From NCBI GenBank assembly GCA_019925795.1, contig CM034313.1, forward strand, positions 83,235,663 through 83,299,662: 64,000 nucleotides of DNA, read 5' to 3'. Positions within the stretch are counted from its first letter, which is position 1; the number at the start of each line of letters is the position of its first letter. The notes under the pieces were generated by a model that was not told the origin of the DNA, made no database searches, and worked only from the letters and a program-made list of their open reading frames with translations. Source of the stretch: Dendrobium chrysotoxum (lineage: Eukaryota > Streptophyta > Magnoliopsida > Asparagales > Orchidaceae). A program made the position numbers and the translations under genes. Below, piece after piece: positions 12,012-24,600 of this stretch.

Positions 12012-12774
12012 ACTTAACCCTCCAGGATACTGATTTCACTCATCCAAATAGTCAATACATATTCAATTTATATAGCAAAGTCATTAGATCTCATTTATGT
12101 CAGTTGAAAAAAAAATTATCATACTGATTACTACTATCATAGTGACATGACAATAAAAGTTTGCAAAATTGATTTGATAATACATATTATTTGGACAATA
12201 TAATTTTACAACTCATATATTGAGGTTACTCACTACAATCTCAGAACTGCACATCATATGTGATATAGAATTTCTGACAGATTTAAGATCACTTACAACA
12301 ACTCACCAATCTTAATATAAATTGAGGCAAAAAAAAATTCTAACATATTAATAAGATCATTAATTAATATTAATAGGATCATTGAATTAAATTTAATATG
12401 TACGTTCTTATTAATATTATACAAAAATAAATTAATAATGAGTAACATTTCATAGAATTTCTACTCTCCGTAAAATATTTTATGTTGAATAATACAATTT
12501 TAACTCACTCAACAAAAAATTTTCTAAAACTTCATTTTAAGCTATTTTTATTTATTTGTAATAAAATGTGTAAATTATTAATAAATCAATATATATTTTT
12601 TATCAAACTTAAATACCGCAAAATAAGGGTTTATAAGTAAACAGAAAACAAAAATTAAAAAATAAATATAATGGAATGCGGAATACTCCGTTGCTTTTTA
12701 AATTTTTTATTCCATTAAAATCAATTGCTACCGTTATATGTTCCGTTCAGTGCTCTTTTTTTTTTTATTTGAAT
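12012..12774. other. AT-rich non-coding stretch
   Basis: No gene or clear repeat. It presumably includes the right end of MULE 1, which I could not define. Confidence 0.5.
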
Positions 12775-12937
12775 CAGTCACTGGAAAAATTATTCTGTTC
12801 GGTGTCCGAACGCATCCGGATTTCGGTATTTTAGCGATACCGAGCGGTACTGACCGCGGCTCAATACCGAGTGGTACCGCTAGAATACCGAATCCGGATG
12901 CGTCCGGTGTCCGGACAGAATAATTTTTCAGTCACTG
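12775..12937. mobile_element. Mutator-type MITE with 9-bp target duplication
   Basis: The element 12784-12928 (145 bp) is flanked by exact 9-bp copies of CAGTCACTG (12775-12783 and 12929-12937). Its terminal inverted repeats are about 60 bp, starting GAAAAATTATTCTGTTCGGT on the left and mirrored at the right. The middle holds ACCGAGCGGTACTGACC and ACCGAGTGGTACCGC, the same unit as the arrays in MULE 2. A 9-bp target duplication is the Mutator-superfamily length. Confidence 0.88.
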
Positions 12938-13485
12938 AGGGTGCCCGCGACTGGCTTAGCGACTGGTCGCTGGCACCCCTCGCGACTTTGCCTAAAATTA
13001 ATATTTTTTTTTCACGTGCTGTAGCGCCTAATTTTGATTATAACAGAAGTGGTTTTAAAATATTGTCCACATATCTATATTAGATTAAAGTAAATTAAAA
13101 AAAAAACATGTGATAAGTATATAAAATTTTGAAGAAAGACATATATTGATGAACTCTATTTTTAACGATGTTAAAAACGTTAGAAAATTCAGTCTAATAC
13201 CTCAATAAATTTTGCTACATCAATAATGTAGTGCATGAATTGTTAACCAATAATCATTTATAATTTTTTCTAGAATAACAACTTCATAAAAATTTCTAAA
13301 AGTTTTTGTGAAGGAACCACACACTAAGAGATCATTTAAAAACAATTTCGATCAGATAATTTTGACAAATGTATTAATTATAAGAAATTTTAACAAAATA
13401 GATTAAAAATGACGTTAAAGTTGATGTTCTTGAATTCTCTACCCCACAAAATGACAATATTTGAAATTAAAAAGCAGGGTTTTTT

Positions 13486-13768
13486 TAAGGGAAACTTACA
13501 TACATACCACTTTCTTTCACGCTATTTACATATCTAACACTCAAAACTTTAATATTATATTTCTATTACTCATTTAAAATTTTAATATCAAATATACCAC
13601 TCCTATATTTTATTATCACCACCCATACCACTCTACAAATTTTAATATTTCATTCCATGCATCCATTTTTGTTCTATGGATGATAGAGATGTAATATTAA
13701 AGTTTTAGGTGTTAGATATGTAAATAGCGTGAAATAAAGTGGTATGTATGTAAAGATCCTTTTTTTTA
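13486..13768. mobile_element. MITE with about 65-bp terminal inverted repeats
   Basis: Left arm ACATACATACCACTTTCT..., CGCTATTTACATATCTAACA, then CAAAACTTTAATATTA. The right arm is the inverse complement (TAATATTAAAGTTTTAGGTG ... AAAGTGGTATGTATGT). The centre is non-coding. No clean target duplication could be settled by eye, so the family is not assigned. Confidence 0.8.
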
Positions 13769-13894
13769 ACTAAACATTGTTTAATAATTAATTAACATAT
13801 TAACCATGGAAAAAAAATAAAAATCGCCAAAGTTGCCCGTTTAATGGGCGACTTTTTATTCAGGACAAGTCGCCCGTATAACGGTGTGAAAAAG

Positions 13895-16460
13895 CTTCTT
13901 ACATTTCCTAATCAAAATGGCATACGACATCAAGTATCATGTCCCTACACACCTGAGCAAAAAGGTGTGGCGGAAAGGAAAAAATCGTCATCTCATTGAA
14001 ACCACCGGAACACTTCTTCATTCTGCATCTCTAGCATACACTTTCTGGCCTAACACTGTTCTTGCAGCTTCCTACCTCATAAACAGGCTTCTGTCTCGTT
14101 CCACAAATAATTCTTCTCCTCTCCAAATTCTCTACTAACAAAACCCAACTACTCCATGCTACGCACATTTGGCTATGCATGTTTTCCTTGGTTTCCACCA
14201 AACTAACGTCATAAAGTTGCTCGACGATCCACTATTTTGTGTCTTTCTGGGCTATTCGGATAACTCAAAGGGATACCAGTGTATGGATCCTTCCACCAAT
14301 CGCATATATCTTTCTCGTTATGTTACATTTGATGAACATCACTTCCCGTTTAAACTACCTGCTAACTCATCTATCACTCGGTCAAACTTCACCCCAAATC
14401 TCTATTTACTTACCCCTACATTAAATATCTCCACCATCATGCCCTCTCAACCTGCTACCTCCAACTCAGCTACTCTCGTATCACCTCCCACCATATTTAT
14501 ATAACCACACACCACATGCCCTGCTCCAGCTACTACCTCCACCAACTCTTCTGTCCTGGGCATCCCATCTGCCCCACCTCCACAACAACAGATGCCACCC
14601 ACTCATCCTATGATTACTCGACTTAAGACCGGCTCCCTTACACCATACACCTTATTGAATCTTCTTTACACCCAACAACAGTGTCTCATCACCTCCATTC
14701 AATCCAGCAACTTATGCAGAAGCCAACAAACTAGCCCACTGGCGTGATGTTGTGGCTGCAAAAATTTTTAGCCCTTCAACAACAAGGAACTTGGACCCTT
14801 ACACCACAACCATCCAACACTCCAATTCTTGGCTGTCGATGGGTCTTCCACACCAAAATGCACTCAAGTGAGTTCATAGCCCGATTTAAGGCTCGGCTTG
14901 TAGCTCAAGACCATCGCCAAGAATATGGACTGAACTACCTTGAAACATTAAGCCCCGTTGCAAAATTTCCAATAATTCATGCTCTACTTACTATAGCCCT
15001 CAATCACAAATGGACCATACATCAACTTGATGTCACCAACGCCTTTCTTCATAGCAACTTAGATGAAACCATCTACATGACCCAACTAAAAGGCTTTGAA
15101 GACACCCTCAACCCCAATCATGTATGTCTTCTTTGCAAAGCTATTTATGGTTTAAAATAGGCTCCACACCAATGGTTTCATAGTTTCTCCAAGTATCTTA
15201 TCTCCCTTGGATTCACCCATGGCAAAGCAGACTCATCTCTCCTTACGTTTCACAAAAATCGCAGCCCACCCTATCTTCTCATTTATGTTGATGACATACT
15301 CCTCACTAGTAATGATCCACAATTACTCGACTACCTTATCAATAAACTAAACAACACCTTTGCTATGAAACATTTGAGATCTGCAAACAATTTTCTCGGC
15401 ATTCAAATTGTTGAACAATCGCAAGGCTATTTTCTATCTTAGTCATCTTATGCCTTGTCCATTTTAAAATTAGCAGACCTTCACCTTTTCAAACCTCTTG
15501 CTAATCCAACCCGCACCAAACTTCCATCCAACATTCCTCCCGATCCTATTCTAGCCAACTTGCAGATGTACCACAAAGTCATAGGATCATTACAGTATTT
15601 AAAGATTACTCGCACGGACATCGCATATACTGTAAATATGCTATGTCAGCACATGCATAATCCACTTCCTCATCATACCTATATTCTCAAACGTATGATG
15701 CGCTATGTAAAAGGAACCCTCCACTATGGGCTTCCTGGCCATATCAACGAGACCATTCATCCTCACCTCCTACTCTGATGCTGATTGAGCTAGCGACACT
15801 CAAGCCAGATGATCTACCTCCGGCTACTGTGCTTTTTTGGGCAACAACATACTGCAACAAGATCGTCCATGGAAGCAGAGTACATTGCACTTGCAGCTGC
15901 CACTATAGACATCATCTGGCTTCATCGACTCCTCACTGAATTTCAGCTTCCTCCTTCACATCCTACCGATCTCCACTGTGACAACATATCTGCAATCACA
16001 CTTGCCAACAATCCTGTGTTTCACGCTCGGACGAAACACATAGAGATCGATCATCATTTTCTCCGGGATCACATTCAATCGCATACGATTCACATACTCC
16101 CTATAAACACCAAAGATAAGGTGGCCGATATCCTAACCAAATCCTTATCAACCACAAGGTTTCAACAGCTCAGAGACAAGCTGACAGTTCAACAAGATCT
16201 GTCAGCTTGCAGGGGAGTAATAACCACACACACCATTGATAGTGACTTCCACTACTCCAAAGCAGAGCAATCACAACAGTCGACTACTAACAAACTCAAA
16301 GCATAACATACATACATGTGTAAAGCTACACCTGCACACTTAGTATAAATATACTCCCTACAGTAAAGCAGATGAGAGGAGAATATACAGGATGTCTGTG
16401 TAAGCAGTAGTGTATTATTCACATTACATTAATAGTAGAAACTTATTTCCTTTACAGTTG
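13895..16460 (+). pseudogene. Ty1/copia retrotransposon, 3' half (INT-RT-RNase H) with stops
   Basis: From the end of the integrase core (CPYTPEQKGVAERKNRHLI) through the integrase C-terminus, reverse transcriptase (FKARLVAQDHRQEYGLNYLE; DVTNAFLHSNL; catalytic YVDD in LLIYVDDILLTSN at about 15280) and RNase H (SSMEAEYIALAAAT; LHCDNISAITLANN; ARTKHIEIDHHFLRD) ending at 16303. Stops interrupt it, for example TAG after AIYGLK at 15159 and TAG after GYFLS near 15440, with frameshifts between 15775 and 15835. A purine tract GCAGGGGAG lies near 16210. A 3' LTR with a TATAAATA box (about 16346) probably follows up to about 16460. Gag, protease and the 5' LTR are absent. It ends just 3' of the RGLG copy A gene. 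Confidence 0.9.
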
Positions 16461-16588
16461 TTTAATTACATCAAGCTTATATTTATATAATCCATATTGA
16501 ACATAGCATACATGGATATTCTGATCATTAATTTTTGTACAATTGGCAACTAACTACAGGACAAGTAAAATAACATAATCAGACTTCT

Positions 16589-18643
16589 TCACCCAGTGTA
16601 GAGTCTAAGACGTGACGTAATGTTTGTTCTACAAATAGGACATTTCGACAGGTTATTACCGCATTGTCTGCAGCACTGCATCCATGAATTGTTTGTTTAT
16701 TAACTATAGCTTCATATAATAAAAAACGTAGAAATTGAGCGCCATTTGTAAGAAGAAAACTCACTGTATGGCCACATCCGAAGGCCAAATCCTTCGCATT
16801 TGTCCAGCAAATCGGACAAGCCTGTTTTCAATTGAAGAGATTTTCTTAGTTAATATGATTTTGTAGTTTATTTTTGAAGAGTAAGGAAGGAAAAGTTCAA
16901 TTGCATTTCCTCATAGAAAAGTTCAATTGCATTTCCTCATATAATTTGTTTTTAAGGGACTAGAAAATCATTTGATTTGTTTGGATATTTATTCACCTCG
17001 TTACGATCATCAGCAATACTGGAATTTGAAGTACTTGTTTCTCTCCTGAAAGATGATCGTTGTTTGCTTACAGGTTGGGGAGGAGGTCTAAATGTTACTT
17101 GTTTGGCCTTCCCAGTCGTACGCCTGTATCCATTTAAGCGAGATAAATCAGCCAATATAATGAAATATGGACTACATATATAGGAGCTCATTTTCTAAAT
17201 GATCATTTTGTTTGATTGTAAACTCAATCCAATCAAATGATAGAATGTAATTGTTGCGGACTCAAATATACGCGGCGATAGAGTTTAATATTTCCGTCTC
17301 AGCGTTGTACGTATATCCAGCATACAAACAGAAGAGTGAAAGAAACACCAGGATTTTTACGTGGAAAGCCCTGAAAAAGGGAAAAACCACGGGGCCACGC
17401 CCAGTTGAAAAAGTTCCACTAGTGTTGTTTGAAATACACGAGGCTGACTCGTCCTTTAACTTCAGGACGATCAGATTACAATGAGTATCAATTACAAGGC
17501 CAAGCAGAGTTCCAACGTCACTCGGGCGTCAGACAGAATTCCAGCGTCACTTGGAAAGAAGTCCGACGTCACTCGGACGTCGGGTAGAATTCTAGCGTCG
17601 GGCAGAATTCCGACGTTGCTCCCGTGTCGGGCAGAGCTCCGGCGTCCCTCGGGCGCCTGGTGGTGCTTCGGTGGTGTTCCGGCGGTGTTCCGGCGGAGTT
17701 CCGGCGGTGTTCCGGCGGTGGTCGAGGAGGAGTTATTCCCTCCTAGGCTTCTCTTCTCTTCCTTCTCTTCTTCTCTTCTTGGCTTGGGTCCCCTCTTAAG
17801 AGAAATGAGGGGCTATTTATAGTTTTTCTGGAGTGGCATAGCCCGTAAATATGTGAGGGATCAAGGGCAAATAAGGAGTGATCCGGATGAACGGTCGATA
17901 TTGAATCCCTTGATCGTGAACCGTTTATCAAGCATTTGAAGGTCTTAATGATATCAGAATTCTACGATCTTGGACTCGTTGGATTCGTCTCGTCGAGCCG
18001 CTCGATTCGAGTATAAGCTCGTCAAAATCGGAGACCGTTTGGTAACTCAAATTGCTGTTTGATGCTTCCAACAGCACTTCGGGTACTTGATTTGGACTCG
18101 TTTGGGCTCGGCTCGAGTCAAATTTGGTGTTGTTGGATTCGTATTTCCGAGACGCTCAGTTCGACTGTAAGCTTGCTGAAATCGGAGTTTAAATAGTCTC
18201 CGAATTAATTTTTGAAGTTTCCAACTTGAGTTTTTCCTCGAGATTCGTGCCCGATCAAGATAATTTTCCGATGACGTATCAGTTGCCCCCCCTATTTTTG
18301 GACGACAAAGCTCCAGGAGTCCAAAAATATATGTGTCGGCTTTTCACTTTGGCAAAATCGCAAAAATTTGCGTTCCAAAAATTAAATATTTGCTCGAACT
18401 TGATCATAGAGGCCCCGTTGAGCTCCGAAAGTGTCAAAATTGAGTCCGGAACGTCGAAAAACGTGTCCAGGGACCCCAAAAACGTCGAATTTGGACCGTC
18501 CAGGCCCGAAATCGGAGCCCGGGAACGCGTAGGCGGCCGAACCGGCCGGCCGGCCGGCCGGCCGCCGGCCGCCGCCGCCCGCGGCGGCGCCCACGCCAAC
18601 CGGCGCGTCCGCGCGCAGAACCGCGCGGGGCGCGGTTAATTTT

Positions 18644-18689
<46 letters not shown>

Positions 18690-21600
18690 TAAGTGGCGGT
18701 GCCCAAAAAATTCTGAAAAAATCCCAAAAAATTTCGAAAAATTTGAAAAAATTCAGGGAATTTAATAAAATTTTGGAATCCTCCCCCCCTCAAAAATAAT
18801 ATAAATAGACCCCAGGGCCTAGGAGAAACTCGCCCCTTCTTCCTTTCTCCCTCTGGCTTTTGGCATTTTGAGGCTTTCCGCCGTTTTTGAGTAGGTGACT
18901 TTCCCTACTTAACTCGGCGCCCCTCCCTTTGCGCAGAAGTTAGAGTATTCCTCTCTTCTCCCCTCTAGTTTCTGGCATTTTGAGGCCTTCCGCCGTTTTT
19001 GAGTAGGTAACTTTCCCTACTTAACTCGGCGCCCCTCCTTTTGCACAGAAGTTAGAGTATTCATCTCTTCTCCCCTCTAGTTTCTGGCATTTTGAGGCCT
19101 TCCGCCGTTTTTGAGTAGGTGACTTTCCCTACTTAACTCGGCGCCCCTCCTTTTGCACAGAAGTTAGTGGTTTTCCCTCTTTTTTCTCTCATTCTGGCTT
19201 TCTGACAGTTGAGGCATTCCGTTGTTATTCAGTAGGTGATTTTCCCTACTTGAGACAACGCCCCTCCTCTTGTACCGGAGTTAGAAATTTCTTTTCTTTT
19301 TCATTCCTTCATGTGGAGGTGAGATGTTAGTCGGAGGGAGTCTGAAGATGGTCGGAAGTCAGGCGTCGGGAAGAAGTACGGCGTCGGGTAGAACTCCGAC
19401 GAAAATCCGTCGGCGGGAAGAAGTCCTATGACGGGTAGAAATTCGGTGTCAGGTAGAAGCCCAACAAACATCCGGCGATGGGCAGAAGTCTGACGTCGGG
19501 AAGAATTACAGCGTCGGGTTGAAGTCCGACGAGGGTCCGACGACGGGCATAAGTCCGGCGTCGGGTAGAAGTTCGACGAAAGTCACGCGACTGACAGAAG
19601 TCTTTCAACGGGAGGAAGTTCGGTGTCAGACAGAAGTCTGACGAAAGTCCCGCGATTGGCAGAAGTCCTGCGTCGAGTGGAAGTATGGTGTCGGGCAGAA
19701 GTCCGACGAAAATATTGGGCAAAATTCCAACGAAAGTCCGGCGACGGGCAGAGACCCAGCAACGGGAAGAAGCTCGTCGTCGGGTAGAAGTCCGATGAAA
19801 GTCCCTCGACGGGCATAAGTACAACATCGGGTAGATATCCGAGGCAAGTCACGCAACTGGCAGAAATACAACGTTGGGTAGAAATTCGACGAGGGTCTGG
19901 CGACGGGCAGATGATAGCCGGCGTCCAGTAACATTGTGTTAAGGCAATATTCATCCATACTGAAGTGTGCCAACATTAGATATTACTGAATCAAGAGGCC
20001 GAAGTAGTGTGACATGCCAATATTCTGGCAATACACTAACACTGTCAACTGAGTGGAGGTCTGATGATGATCCAGTTATGTCCTTTCTTTAAAGGAGCAG
20101 TTGTAGGAGATGCTTGCGTGCAGTAAGGGAGAAGTCACTTAAATCCACCAAGGATATTTGACTGTGTTAAAGTTACTTGTTACTGGATGATACTAGCTTG
20201 TATGAGTGTCACCAGTGTACCTTTTGATTTCAACTTCTGGCGAGAAGAAATGCATATTTGAATCTGAATTTATGTAACTCCAATGATATTGTATATGAAA
20301 TGAGGATCTGTCCCCTAGAGGGACCTGAATTGTTATTGCATCTGTAAGACATGTTTTGTGCTTTTGATGTATTATTAGTTTGAACGAATGTGAGAGACAT
20401 CCTTTTAGGATGTTTGACATATCTGAGACTGTAAGTCAAAGCCCTTGCTTGATGACGTTAAGGGAAGATGTTAGATTAAATCTCCCCAAGAATGATCTTC
20501 CAATGATTGGGATACAAGACATCATCTAATGACATTTGACCTATATGAGGTTGTATGTCAGAGCCCTGCTCAATGACGTTAACCTGTATATGAGTGGTCG
20601 AGGGAATCCCCCAAGGATAAGGATGTGAGACCTATTCGAGGTTGTATGTTAGAGCCCTGCTCGACGACGTTAACCTTTATGGAAGAGGTCGAGAGAATCC
20701 ACCAAGGATGTGAGACCTATCCGAGGTTGTATGTCGGAGCCTTTGCTCGACGACGTTAACCTGTATGGAAGAGGTCGAGAGAATCCACCAAGGATGTGAG
20801 ACCTATCCGAGGTTGTATGTCGGAGCCTTTGCTCGACGACGTTAACCTGTATGGAAGAGGTCGAGAGAATCCACCAAGGATGTGAGACCTATCCGAGGTT
20901 GTATATCGGAGCCTTTGCTCGACGACGTTAACCTGTGTGGAAGAGGTCAGATCGAATCCCCCTGGGATTGATCATCCAGTGATTGAGACACAATAAAGAT
21001 TGTGTATTTCTCGAATCAAGGATAAAGAGACTATATTTGTCAGTAGTTTTTCATTGTCATTTATATTCTTTTTTAAAGAAAGAGACAATATCAAAACTGG
21101 ACGAACAACACATTATATTACTGTAAGACAATACAATAATTCCCTTGTACAACAAAAGAGATACATATAGGGACAACCACATCATTTGACTTGGTAGAAA
21201 TACTAAGGACATTAGAGTGACATCCTACTGATCATAGAAGAGATACATGGTGACACATGACAAGTAGTATTACTAACACAAAGGTTCAAGTTGCAGCATT
21301 ACTCAATCTCACCAACTATTTGAATATTATTCAATGGTTGTCTTTGTTGTTGTTGATTTTGCCCCCCAGTGGGGCGAGCTTCTTCTCGGGTAGGTGGGTT
21401 CCCAATAAACTGTCGAAGATAGCCCTGGCGGATAAGTCTTTCAATCTCACCCTTAAGTTGCCAACATGCTTCAGTAGTGTGGCCACGACTACGATGAAAG
21501 TGACAGTACTGATCTTGATTTCCTGTATTTGGCTTCAAAGGATGCGGCCATTTCACTTTGTCCTGATCTTGAATCGCCATTAATACATTTGCTCGAGATG

Positions 21601-24600
21601 TGTTGAGCGGAGTGTACTTTTTCTCCTGCCGAGGTTCTCGTTGTGGTAATGGGGGCCTAGAAGGTAGATTGCTATTCCCTTGCTTTTTCCATTGTGATGA
21701 GGGAATTTCCACCTCAGGTGCTCCCTTGTGCTTCCCAGTGGTTTGCTCGAACTGTTTTCTATGAGCATTTATTACCTCATCTGCAGATATCTGCACCTCC
21801 ACACGATGGATCAGATCGGCATATGAATGAACAGTGTCGCGCATAAGTGCCGAATAGAAAGGACCAGGACAAAGGCCTCCAAGGAAGACCCCTCGGAGCA
21901 ATTCTGGGTTTAGTCCTGGAATCTGTCGTGCCTCGGTGGAAAATCGCTGAAAGTACTCTTTTAACGGTTCTCCCTCGTTTTGACGAATCCCGGAGAGGTG
22001 GGAAGAATCTTTAGCAATTCTTCGATTGGCTACAAACTGTTCAACGAAGGCTTTGGCCAATTTGACGAATGAAGGGATCGTTCCAGATGGAAGAGAATAG
22101 AACCATGTTCACGCCTGTCCTTTGAGTGTAGTAGGAAAAACCTGACATATGAGGGCATCCGAAGCTCGCTGGATATGCATGATGGTTCTGTAATGATCGA
22201 TGTGCTCGTACGGGTCGGATGTCCCGTCATAGGAATCGATGCTTGGTAGTTTAAATCCTGCCGGAATAGCGTGTTGAAGAATAGCTTCTGTCAAGGGTGA
22301 CGACTCCTGCAAGTCCCACTGACGAAGGGGTTGTCTTATGCCTCCTGTAGGGAACTCTTCTCGGACCAATCGTCGCAGTTCGTGGCGAAGGGCATTGCGA
22401 GGGAGCTCAGCAATGTGTGGTCGGGCTAACTCTTCGGGGAGGTCCAAAGGAATACGAGGTTGCCGACCTGTGCGCGAAGGATGGGTAGAACTTGCTGTAT
22501 CAGCCAGTTCATTATCTTGATGCGACTGCGAACACCTCCTGAGTGGAGGAAGAGGAATCTCGTCTTGAAGATGTTCGATTTGAATAGCTTCGACACGTGG
22601 TGGATCTCGAGGGAGAAGAACCTCCTCCTGAGGTGCTAGGGTCGGTTGTCGAGTCTCTCGCAAGAGTTGTAGGATTTCGTTTTGAGATTCTTCCATCTTT
22701 TGAATTCTCTCTTCTAGGGAGGGTCCCGAGGTTCCTTCTCCAGGTGCGTTTTGCCCCCCGGGGTATAAAGAGGCAGATATCGGGCGTCTATGATTCATAG
22801 ACTGATTCCTAGATTGATGAGAGTGAGAGCGGGAGGCTCCTATGAGGCGACTGCTACGCCTGTTGACCATCGTAGCAATACTTGAAGTTGTGGGATAAGA
22901 TTTCACACAGACAGCGCCAAACTGTTGCGGACTTAAATATACGCGGCGATAGAGTTTAATATTTCCGTCTCAGTGTTGTACGTATATCCAGCACACAAAC
23001 AGAAGAGTGAAAGAAACACCAGGATTTTTACGTGGAAAGCCCTGAAAAAGGGAAAAACCACGGGGCCACGCCCAGTTGAAAAAGTTCCACTAGTGTTGTT
23101 TGAAATACACGAGGCTGACTCGTCCTTTAACTTCAGGACGATCAGATTACAATGAGTATCAATTACAAGGCCAAGCAGAGTTCCGACGTCACTCGGGCGT
23201 CAGACAGAATTCCGGCGTCACTTGGAAAGAAGTCCGACGTCACTCGGACGTCGGGTAGAATTCTAGCGTCGGGCAGAATTCCGACGTTGCTCCAGTGTCG
23301 GGCAGAGCTCCGGCGTCCCTCGGGCACCTGGTGGTGCTTCGGTGGTGTTCCAGCAGTGTTCCGGCGGTGTTCCGGCGGAGTTCCGGCGGTGTTCCGGCGG
23401 TGTTCCGGCGGTGGTCGAGGAGGAGTTATTCCCTCCTAGGCTTCTCTTCTCTTCCTTCTCTTCTTCTCTTCTTGGCTTGGGTCCCCTCTTAAGAGAAATG
23501 AGGGGCTATTTATAGTTTTTTTGGAGTGGCATAGCCCGTAAATATGTGAGGGATCAAGGGCAAATAAGGAGTGATCCGGATGAACGGTCGATATTGAATC
23601 CCTTGATCGTGAACCGTTTATCAAGCATTTGAAGGTCTTAATGATATCAGAATTCTACGATCTTGGACTCGTTGGATTCGTCTCGTCGAGCCGCTCGATT
23701 CGAGTATAAGCTCGTCAAAATCGGAGACCGTTTGGTAACTCAAATTGCTGTTTGATGCTTCCAACAGCACTTCGGGTACTTGATTTGGACTCGTTTGGGC
23801 TCGGCTCGAGTCAAATTTGGTGTTGTTGGATTCGTATTTCCGAGACGCTCAGTTCGACTGTAAGCTTGCTGAAATCGGAGTTTAAATAGTCTCCGAATTA
23901 ATTTTTGAAGTTTTCAACTTGAGTTTTTCCTCGAGATTCGTGCCCGATCAAGATAATTTTCCGATGACGTATCAGTAATAATTTCATTCTATTTTTAAAA
24001 TATAAGCTTTGACTTCAAACAACCAAGTGAGGATTAAAAGCTGAAACTAACTGTATATCTTATTATATAAATACCCGAGAAGGCCAAGTTCTTTCGTAGC
24101 TTTGTACTGGATGGGAACCTCCATTAGAGCAGCCAGTGCGAAAGCTGCTTCCTTCTCTGCTGGGCTAGCATTTTTGGCCATGATCTTGGAGAAGTTAACG
24201 AACTGCATTTTATTGTTTCTTAAATATAGCGTCATAAGAGAAAGAATAAAAACAATTTATTCTGATTCAAATCTTCATTGATCTATATCATCTCTCACAA
24301 TGCCTTAAACAAATTAACTCGTCATAGTTATAATCTGTTGTTGACTGTTGATCTAATTACAGGTTGATTCAGATCAGTAGCCCATTAATTTTTTCTAAAT
24401 GTGTGAGATTTGTATTTTTGTCTATATTGATTTGTATTAGTACTAAACAATAGGAATATAGAATAATACATTGAATAAAAAAATTGTAAGCTGCTTTCGC
24501 TAAATAATCACTTGTGCATGGCATACATGAAGACCGAATAAAGAGAAACCAATTTGTCTTATTCGTTCGGGAGAACTTACGACTATTTTTTACTTTTTGC

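Larger units (their letters stand above)
17252..23974 (-). mobile_element. Gag-only LTR retrotransposon (TR-GAG type) in RGLG intron 8
   Basis: Bounded by two nearly identical LTRs (17252-18281 and 22924-23974) starting TGTTGCGGAC and ending GACGTATCA, and by 5-bp target duplications GTAAT (17247-17251 and 23975-23979). Copy B keeps the empty site at 41412-41416 with a single GTAAT. The element is transcribed on the minus strand, as shown by the primer-binding site, the polypurine tract and gag. Only gag is present: no protease, reverse transcriptase, RNase H or integrase is seen in the 4.6-kb interior, so movement must have used enzymes from another element. Gag type points to Ty3/gypsy, probably near the Tat/Retand group. 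The few LTR differences (about a dozen substitutions by eye, plus one 21-bp length change) mean a recent insertion. Confidence 0.93.

Noticed and set aside
5810..13000. GTGACCAGTCACTGGCAC near 5825 and GCGACTGGTCGCTGGCACC near 12960 as the terminal repeats of MULE 1
   Set aside because: Similar words but short, palindromic in themselves and without matching longer arms or target duplications, so not good enough to call ends.
17251..17822. Plus-strand frames in the LTR (and their twins at 22973-23492)
   Set aside because: They lie on the antisense strand of an LTR, contain its GTTCCGGCG repeats and match no protein.
19426..19976. Several overlapping 116-133-codon minus-strand frames
   Set aside because: They translate the 40-bp minisatellite in different frames (repeating Arg/Ser/Pro patterns), not a protein.
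20400..20965. Regular 86-bp repeats considered as a CRISPR-like array
   Set aside because: There are no variable spacers between constant repeats. The whole unit repeats, and the context is a plant retrotransposon.
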